Shown here piece by piece: positions 57,134-64,000 of a stretch of 64,000 nt of DNA; position 1 is the stretch's first letter; the number at the start of each line of letters is the position of its first letter. A program made the position numbers and the translations under genes. This stretch comes from Rhypophila decipiens (taxonomy: Eukaryota; Ascomycota; Sordariomycetes; Sordariales; Naviculisporaceae): the NCBI GenBank assembly GCA_033297075.1, contig MU858138.1:88890-152889 (forward strand), read 5' to 3'. The notes below the pieces were generated by a model that had not been told where the DNA came from, did not search any database, and saw nothing but the letters and a program-made list of their open reading frames with translations.

Positions 57134-58991
57134 TCACAAGAAGTTGATGCCTACGCCCACCTGAAGACCCTTTCGGACCTCCTCGCCGCTTCTTGCCACC
57201 AGAGGCAGGCTGAAGTTGAGCTCAAACCTGGCGATATGGTGAGCATAGACCAGCCCTACACCTGCAGAGAGACTTGGCAAACCCGAAACCAGTTCGCCGA
57301 CAGCTGACTTCATGCCGTCCAAGACAGTCCTCGAATCAAGTGTTGAAGAAACGCCCTCCTCCTTTGCCTTGCCCTTGTTTTTAAATGCCACCAATCGCCC
57401 TCCGTTGGCAAATACTTGAATCCGAAATGGTGATGAGGGGCCGGTTCGGGGTACAGGAAGAAGCATATTCACACCCCCAGCAGCAAAGACGTCGCCGCCC
57501 ACAGCATCCTGGCCATCACGGGGTCCCAAACCACCAATCTGAAACCCACGAACATCAGTAGGCCCGCCCAGCAAAAACCTGTCATTGATACGGCTCGGGC
57601 GTATGCCTCGGCCCGGAAGGCTGAAGCCAAATCCTAGCGGATAGAGAATTCCCACTCTGAAACCACCGCCTACCGAGACCCCAGGAAGCGTCAAGGGCGT
57701 GGCACCGTTAAGATGGAGCTCGGATTTCAAGAAAGACACATCACCCTTCAACGGACCCCAACCAGCGAGTTCGGACTCGGTGCGAAGGATATAGCCACTT
57801 TGTCGCAGAGGGCCGCTACGGTCGCGGCGGTCTCGGATAAAAGTGTGAGTAACTGAGCTCTTGAGAGAGTCGCCGGCATCATCTCGTACAGCCGGCGACG
57901 CGCCAGCTGCGAGGTTTGTCAGTTGCCTCCAGACACCGGAATACGCCAGGCTGTGGTCGTCACCAGCCTTGGTCTGCCAGCCGAGACGAAAGTTCCCTCC
58001 GGTAAGGTGCTCTTCGTGCGATGCCCAGGGTTTCCGAGTAGAGGACCTCAGTGCATCGACAGCCAGCCGCACATCGGGATTGCCGTTGAGAGGGGTAGAG
58101 AATGTGGCATTGTAGGCCGATCGCGTCCGGGTACCTGCGCTGGCATCGATAGCAAGCGTCTCAGCACCACCGAAAATGTTACGAAAAATGGCTCTTGTGT
58201 AAGCTGATCCTTCAGCATTTCCAAAGTCAGTTCCGCCTCTGAGCAACAAGCGGGACTGTTCCCACACGCTGATCGAGACATCGAGTTCAGGAATGGCGGA
58301 TTGAGGGCCCGGCTGTCCTTGGTCGACAACGGAAACGAGTATCCTGTCAGGCTGGAATATATCTGTTCAGCGCGAGCGAGGAGTGGTTAACGACGGGGAC
58401 TGATCTTTCTCTCAGGACTATGCTTCTCATACCAAATCGAGAGAGCTTGTTCGAGGCCTGGGTTAGGCGAGCGCGGAGCTCCCCAAGTGTCGTAGGTCCC
58501 TTTGCGCTTTCCTCGATGATCGGGTTGAGAACGTGATCCAGTAAACCTCGGCGAGTTTGGGTAGCGCCGTGAACCTCAATCGACCTTAGCGTATAGGGTG
58601 TAAGCAGGTAGTTGTCGAGCTGGGTGGTGCAAGGAAGTAAGTTGATCAGCAGGAGGCGTCATGTGCGAGCTGTCTGCAACTGGGGCATGGGCACGCCTAC
58701 TAATGGAGCCATTGGGTCGGGAATTGCTTCATAGTCGGCCTACATTTGAAATTAGTCGAGTGGCCAATTGATGATACTTGTACGGACAGGTGCAGGCTGC
58801 AAAGCTTCACAGCACAGACAAGAAGCTTGTTTGACAACTCCATGTCCGGGGAAGAAGAGGGTCCGAAGTTGGTGCATATTCTAGTCGATAGCTGGACTGG
58901 ACTGGCCAGGACCTAGCAAGGCAGGAAAAGATTGCTGGGAAACCATAGAAGTACTCACATTACTGCCGTCCAAGGGCAAAGATCCAGCCAT
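57134..58991 (-). CDS. sam50: Sam50, mitochondrial outer-membrane beta-barrel assembly protein
   Basis: Four exons on the minus strand: 58959-58991, 58701-58739, 58433-58619 and 57134-58362 (introns 219, 81 and 70 bp), 495 residues. The N-terminal ~110 residues include a POTRA-like domain (YTLRSIEVHGATQTRRGLLD, then RILVSVVDQG). The rest is a beta-barrel of the bacterial surface antigen/Omp85 type, with alternating strands, the FGFSLPGRGIRPSRINDRFL region, the LGGPTDVRGF loop, and a final strand ending in VGVGINFL. Sam50 is the core of the SAM complex that folds beta-barrels into the outer membrane. The first two exons are short (33 and 39 nt) and preceded by a comparatively long intron; they are phase consistent but less certain than the barrel. 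Confidence 0.92.
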
Positions 58992-59754
58992 GGCTATCCT
59001 GGCGGATGGGCAAGGATATCGAGGTCGGTCGTCGAGATAGGATCGAACAACCGTTCGATTGATGCAAGGTTGACGGCGTTCAGAACCTTGCTGGCTGAAA
59101 CGAATTTCAATCGCAGCTGCGCATGTAATGTACGGGGTGGGTAACTCTGGTCTCCCCTACGTAGTTACGTGTATGCGTACGCAGTTCCTGGAATATGACA
59201 GGTGGGCAACCACTCCCTGGCTCAAGTGGATTCTTTTGCATTCCAGGGTCCCAACATTGAAAGTCTTCCCATGTGTATCGATACAGTACTGTGTATGGCA
59301 AACTAGGTACAGCACGTACTGTACAGAACATGCAGCGCACTGAGTGCAGTATGCCCGCTGAATCGCCTTCTGGTAGGCTGTGCGCTTCCTTGACGGGGAG
59401 ACGAAGGTCATTCAACCTTCTCCGAATGCTGACAGCCTTTGGTATTTCAACTCATCAACATCCTCCTTCCACCCGCAATAGCACTCCGTTCCATAATCGA
59501 CCACACAGCCAAACACAATCATTTACAATCATTTCCCAGTTCGCCATCGCATCACCCCCGCTCTCTTTCAAGGCCCAACCGCGGGACAAGTCCGACTCTT
59601 GCGCTAGGGATCGACGAGCGCCGTTCCCGAAGGGCCAACTGAGAAAGCCGTCTTCATCGGTCAACAACCAGAACTATTCTAGCCGCTACTCTTTGCCCGA
59701 CCCCCTAGTTACTCGATCTTTCTACTGGGAGTCAATTCCCGTTGGACCAGAAAA
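58992..59754. other. Divergent intergenic region
   Basis: About 760 bp between the Sam50 start (minus) and the Ubc6 start (plus). A plus-strand open frame of ~170 codons here has no domain text and probably reflects the leader of the Ubc6 gene. Promoters for both genes are presumed. Confidence 0.45.
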
Positions 59755-60663
59755 ATGGCCACTCGTGCAGCTCAGAAGCGCGTAAGTATTTGGCGGTGCT
59801 GGCGATGGTGCAAGTACTTGCTGACACTCGGGATACAGTTGACGCGCGAATACATGACCATCTCGCAAAACCCCCCTCCTTATATCACCGCCCACCCCTC
59901 CGAGTCCAACATCCTAGAGTAAGTCATTTAAAGATGTATTTCTCCAGCATTGCATTGCTAACCGAATCGCAGGTGGCATTATATCATCACAGGGCCCGAA
60001 AACACTCCCTACCACGGTGGCCAGTACTGGGGCACATTGATCTTCCCTCCAAACTACCCGTTCGCACCGCCCGCGATACGCATGCACACGCCTTCTGGTC
60101 GGTTCCAGCCGTCCAGCCGTCTGTGTCTTTCCATCTCCGACTTCCACCCCAAATCCTTCAACCCTGCCTGGGAGGTGTCGACTATCCTCATCGGCCTGCT
60201 ATCGTTCATGACTTCGGAGGAGATGACCACAGGGTCTGTATCGGCCACCGAGACGGAGCGGAAATATCACGCCGCCCGTTCACGATGGTGGAACTCAACT
60301 GGGGGCGGCTCACATGTCAATCGATCATCCGGCCAACAAAAAAACAATGTCAAAGCTGGTGACGGGGGTGCCAAGTTCAAATCCGAGTGGGCCGAGGTTC
60401 ATGAGGAAAATATCAAATGGATGGAGGAGAACAAAATCGACATGTCGACGGGGAGCCGAGCAGATACCGGCGGCCCCTCATGTGGTCCCCAGCTCGGCAT
60501 CGCTTCAGCCAGCAGTCACCAGGCCCATGCCGTTGTAGATGCCGTAATTCAGCAAAGAGACGCCGGCCAAGGCTGGCTCTTCAACAACAAGCTGGTCTTG
60601 GCAGGATGCCTCGTGTTTATCTACGTGCTCATTGCGCGGCTTTTAGGGGAGGGTGGCATGTAA
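59755..60663 (+). CDS. ubc6: ER-anchored ubiquitin-conjugating enzyme Ubc6
   Basis: Three exons: 59755-59781, 59839-59918 and 59973-60663 (introns 57 and 54 bp), 265 residues. The E2 fold occupies ~9-160: LTREYMTISQNPPPYI, WHYIITGPENTPYHGGQYWG, LIFPPNYPFAPPAIRM and the active-site Cys in SSRLCLSISDFHP. Counting through the exons puts this Cys at position 87, the same number as in yeast Ubc6. A Ser/Gly/Asn-rich linker is followed by one C-terminal hydrophobic span (KLVLAGCLVFIYVLIARLL), the tail anchor. Ubc6 works with ER-associated degradation ligases of the Doa10 type. Start chosen at the Met just before the ATRAAQKR/LTREY junction. Confidence 0.95.
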
Positions 60664-61449
60664 GAGTCGGTTCTGGAGCTTGCACTGGCTTGTTGTCGGT
60701 TGGCCTGCGTGGGTTCACACTGTTGCTGTGACAGCTCAAACATCTTTTACTTCGTTGTGTCGTTGTCATATCGCTATTTGTTTATTATCGAGCTGGTTGC
60801 AGCGTTGGCGTTGGGTCCTGGCCACCCGGAGGTTTGAGATATCAGGGAACTCTGCTTTTACTCGGCCCTGGAGATTGTTTGCCATGATTATTCTTCCACG
60901 TAATAGGCAAGGTGCTGTCAAGGTTTGGCTTTATTGCGGGATACGTTAGAACATGCACACATCAGCAGCAACAGCGAGACCGAGAGTAAGATAAGCTAAT
61001 AATTTTACCCGAATTGCATGGCTCGGTTTGGATCCTCCGCATCAGTGCAGCTGCAAGACGAACGCATGCCCACCTTGGACACGATCTCTGTCAAACACGG
61101 GCGGGGCCTTTTTGTTGGGAATACTTAGCTCCGAGCTGGACTCGGTCTTGCTCAAGTCTTCTCCCCTCGCACAACGGAATGTCGTATTACCGTATTCCTA
61201 GTCTCTTGTTTCCTTCGGTTCCCTTTATCCCCGCTGCGGGGTTTGTGAGACTTGCCTCTCAGAGGAGTGCTCAAATGTGACGTGCTTTCGTTGATTTATT
61301 CTCTCTCTCTCTCTCTCTCCCCTCGTCCCGCGCTCTTGTGGTTATATGAGTATCTTGTTGTCAGAAGCACTACACACACCAGTAAAACCCAACTTGAAGC
61401 GAACGCGCGAAACTGAAAGGGCAAAAGCTGAAGAGCAGCGATAGCAAGA
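60664..61449. other. Intergenic region with CT microsatellite
   Basis: About 790 bp. A (CT)9-10 run at 61301-61320 lies ~130 bp upstream of the next start codon and may be part of its promoter. No gene recognised. Confidence 0.5.
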
Positions 61450-62615
61450 ATGGCCGACATCCCCCAAAGCCTTCAGGAGTCGGTGAACAGCTCGAAGTGC
61501 GAGTACCGGCGCCTGGGTAACAGCGGTCTCCGCGTGTCGGTGCCCGTCCTGGGTTGCATGAGCCTTGGGGATACTCGCAACCTTTCCTGGGTCATCGAGG
61601 AAGAGGAGGCCCTAGATCTGTTGAAGGCTGCCTACGACAGAGGCCTCAATACGTGGGACACAGCCAATGCCTATTCTAACGGGGCCTCCGAGGTCATCGT
61701 TGGCAAGGCCATCAAGAAGTTTAATATCCCCCGGGAGAAGGTTGTCATCATGACCAAATGCTACTTCGCAGTTGGCGAGACACCCGAAATCCGCGCTTTC
61801 TTTGCGAAGCCCCAGATCTCCGTCTCCAAGGACTACATCAACCAGTTCGGCCTGTCTCGTGCGGCAATCTTTAATCAGGTCGACGCTTCTCTCAAGCGCC
61901 TTGACACTCCTTATATCGACCTTCTTCAGATCCATCGCTTTGATCCCGACACTCCTATCGAGGAGACCATGAAGGCACTACACGACCTTGTGCAGTCAGG
62001 CAAGGTCCGCTACATCGGGGCGAGCAGTATGTGGGCCACCCAGTTCGCCCAGTATCAGTTCTGCGCCGAGAAGAATGGCTGGACCAAGTTCATCAGCATG
62101 CAGAACCAGTACAATCTCCTGTATCGAGAGGAGGAGCGTGAGATGAACCGGTTCTGCAATGCCACCGGCGTCGGTCTCGTTCCGTGGGCGCCCCTCTGCC
62201 GGGGGCACTTGGCGAGGAGACCAGACGAGGCTGGGAAGACAGCACGGAGCAAGGGAGAGGCACCCGGAGCCCATGGTACTGTTGAACCAGACTTGAGCAT
62301 CATACAAAGGGTTGTCGAGCTGGCGGATAAACATAGTTGGCCGGTACGTTCCTTGCGCACATTACCCATTTTACCCTGCTAGAAAGCTCCCCGATCGTTC
62401 GTCGTTTTGCATTAGCTAACAAGGCACGGCTGGAGCAGATCTCCCATGTTGCTCTAGCATGGATTAACAAACGAGTTACAAGCCCTATCATCGGCTTCAG
62501 CAGTATTAAGCGGCTTGAGGAAGCTATCTCAGCACGTGGAAAAGTGTTAACAAAGGAAGAGGAGTTTTACCTAGAGGAACTTTACCAACCTAAGGCTATA
62601 TCGGGTCATTCTTAG
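61450..62615 (+). CDS. Aldo/keto reductase (aryl-alcohol dehydrogenase type)
   Basis: Two exons: 61450-62343 and 62439-62615 (intron 95 bp), 356 residues. Catalytic set: Asp and Tyr in [14 protein letters not shown], Lys in VVIMTKCYF, His in DLLQIHRFD. The NAD(P)-binding end is seen in [19 protein letters not shown], split off by the intron. Motifs [21 protein letters not shown] and [16 protein letters not shown] are those of fungal AKRs annotated as aryl-alcohol dehydrogenases or versiconal-hemiacetal-acetate-reductase-like. Substrate unknown; cytosolic NADPH-dependent carbonyl reduction expected. An alternative acceptor 18 bp earlier (CTAACAAG) would add six residues in frame. The last exon is AT-richer than the first and leads into the AT-rich island. 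Confidence 0.9.
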
Positions 62616-62758
62616 ATTATTTTATGTCGAAGGTATTTTACTGAATATAGATATAATACCCTGATAAGGCATAAAATACCCTGACGAGGCACGCAAGCTA
62701 CCACCTCGTAAGGAAAGCAATACTTCACTCAAAACAAACACTCAAAAGCCAACTTTTA
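62616..62758. other. Transition zone with short direct repeat
   Basis: Contains two near-copies of ATACCCTGATAAGGCA (second copy ATACCCTGACGAGGCA) at about 62656-62690. No coding potential. Confidence 0.5.
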
Positions 62759-62774
62759 TGGGGGCAAGCCCCCA
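62759..62774. other. GC-rich perfect hairpin
   Basis: TGGGGGC AA GCCCCCA: 7-bp arms with a 2-base loop, followed by AACCCCCC. A compact stem-loop at the edge of the AT-rich island; possibly a transposon-end remnant. Confidence 0.6.
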
Positions 62775-62805
62775 AACCCCCCAGCGAAATACTGTTGATG
62801 AAGCC

Positions 62806-62974
62806 GTCTTCGTCGTCGTCGGCTGCAGCTGCGGCTACGGCTACGGCGATGGCGACGGCGATGGCGACGGCGATGGCGACGTTGTTGTTGATAACTGACT
62901 GGTTGACTGGCTGACTGGCGGCGGCGACGTTGTTGTCGATGACTGACTGGCTAGCTGGCTGGCTGGCTGGCTGG
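62806..62974. repeat. Compound simple repeats
   Basis: GTC run, then a 12-bp unit GGCGATGGCGAC repeated about three times, GTT runs, and CTGGCTGACTGG/CTGG tetranucleotide repeats. No unit count beyond these is claimed. Confidence 0.85.
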
Positions 62975-63059
62975 AAAGAGTGTAAATCTAATGGCTGTTG
63001 ACAGCTCTGAATAGGACAATTCCGAATATCGAGTCCGTTTTCTGTTGTTGGTAATGACT

Positions 63060-64000
63060 GTTGATTTTAGTAGTGAAAAAATCGGCTTTGGAGAGCTTTA
63101 GTAAGAGGATTCCCCCTATATGAGTGCTTTTAGGCCTATAGCCGGCTTTTTCGCCTATAGTAAGCTCTTTTTACTCTTTCTTTTCAAAAAATAAGGACTA
63201 TATATAAGTAACGTTAGTTAAAGCTTTAACTCTAAATTTTTAGTATTATCTATTTATTAATAACTAGTTTATACTTTATATTAATTAGATATTTCTAGTT
63301 ATTTATTATAAGAATTGTATAGAGGAACAACTACCCTATACACTCTTATATATACTATATATACTATTTACTAGCTTAGTTCTTCTAATCTAGTATAGTT
63401 ACTCTTTTGTAGAGTATATAATATAGTAGTGTATATTATAGTCGTTATATTATACTAGATTACTATAAGGTTCTGAGTTCGAGTCGGAATAGAGGGAGTT
63501 AGATTTTTAGATTTTTTTCGGATTTTTAGTCTACTCCTAGTACCTATAGTATATATAGCCTTACTACTATTATAGTTAGCTAGTCGTAGAAGTAAATCGA
63601 GGTACTATAAATATATAAGAGTAAAATTACCCCTAAGTCCTAGCTGCTTGATTAATTAAAGTAATATAGTTATAGTACTATAGATAAATGATAAAACCCT
63701 AAGTTATATATATATACTTTATAATTTTAATATAACGTTATTATTAATTAACTTAAATTCTTCTAGTTTAATATATTATTATATAAGAAGAGTATTAGTG
63801 GTTTATATAATTAATTAATCTAAAAGAAATCACTTTTTTCTAAACTAATTAAATATATTAAGAATATAATTATATTCTTTTTTTTAAAGAAATTAAATAT
63901 AATTTAATGTTCTTAGAATTTAGTTTTATTATTAGTACTTTAATTATAAAACTCTTTTTATTAATATAAACTATATTATTAACTTCAAAATCCATAAGTT
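63060..64000. other. AT-rich, TA-dinucleotide-rich island (possible RIP-degraded repeat)
   Basis: From about 63.06 kb to the end the sequence is mostly A/T with abundant TA steps (TATATATATACTTTATAATT and similar), stops in every frame and very few CG dinucleotides. This is the usual look of repeat-induced-point-mutation relics in Pezizomycotina. No open frame or recognisable transposon domain remains. Confidence 0.75.

Noticed and set aside
59273..59785. 170-codon plus-strand frame upstream of ubc6
   Set aside because: Runs into the first exon of ubc6 in another frame and lacks any domain; treated as 5' leader sequence.
63470..63495. tRNA or SINE B-box-like GAGTTCGAGTC in the AT-rich end
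   Set aside because: No matching acceptor or anticodon stems could be drawn in the flanking AT-rich sequence.

Overview
The window is nuclear DNA of a filamentous ascomycete (Pezizomycotina), most likely a sordariomycete. The genes are intron-dense, with short introns of about 50-100 bp that have GTAAGT-like donors and CAG/TAG acceptors. The gene set is typical of such fungi: PDR-type ABC transporter, GH71 and PL4 carbohydrate-active enzymes, a CDH-like cytochrome, and fungal CorA- and MFS-family transporters. A TTAGGG-type repeat occurs internally, and the right end passes into a very AT-rich, gene-free island of the kind produced by repeat-induced mutation. Gene models were read by eye; where exon lists are given, reading phase was checked across each junction.

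Layout, left to right. 1-10.3 kb holds housekeeping genes: the 3' part of an Rtf2-like protein, glucosidase II beta subunit (three exons, ending KDEL), a cyclin-D1-binding-protein-like gene, a two-TM hypothetical membrane protein and an RRM nucleolar protein of Nop8 type. 10.3-15 kb is the most unusual stretch: arrays of a degenerate ~22-bp repeat lie in opposite orientations around one intronless gene for a hydrophilic protein with two tandem Cys modules and a long Pro/Glu/Lys repeat tract. 15-24.7 kb carries mitochondrial and translation genes (holocytochrome c synthase, a Cqd1/ADCK2-like UbiB kinase, ribosomal protein eS28) and a ten-exon GH71 alpha-1,3-glucanase with no visible signal peptide. 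26.5-38.5 kb is a nutrition and transport block: a secreted rhamnogalacturonan lyase, a sugar porter tail-to-tail with it, a divergent ZIF/Tet-like MFS carrier, a long CorA-like protein and a secreted CDH-type cytochrome domain. 40-45 kb has a D-arabinose dehydrogenase-like aldo/keto reductase and Sip5. About 6.9 kb then lack a convincing gene; this stretch lies upstream of the full-size PDR-type ABC transporter (51.8-56.5 kb) and contains an unusual cluster of one octamer plus a possible decayed or unresolved gene. 57-62.6 kb carries Sam50, Ubc6 and a second aldo/keto reductase. From 62.6 kb the sequence passes through simple repeats and a GC-rich hairpin into AT-rich DNA.

Functional links are modest: mitochondrial biogenesis (CQD1-like, heme lyase, Sam50), ER quality control (glucosidase II beta, Ubc6), and extracellular plant-polymer attack (PL4, AA8-like cytochrome) with a possible partner sugar transporter. 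No tRNA, rRNA, CRISPR array or intact transposon was recognised.
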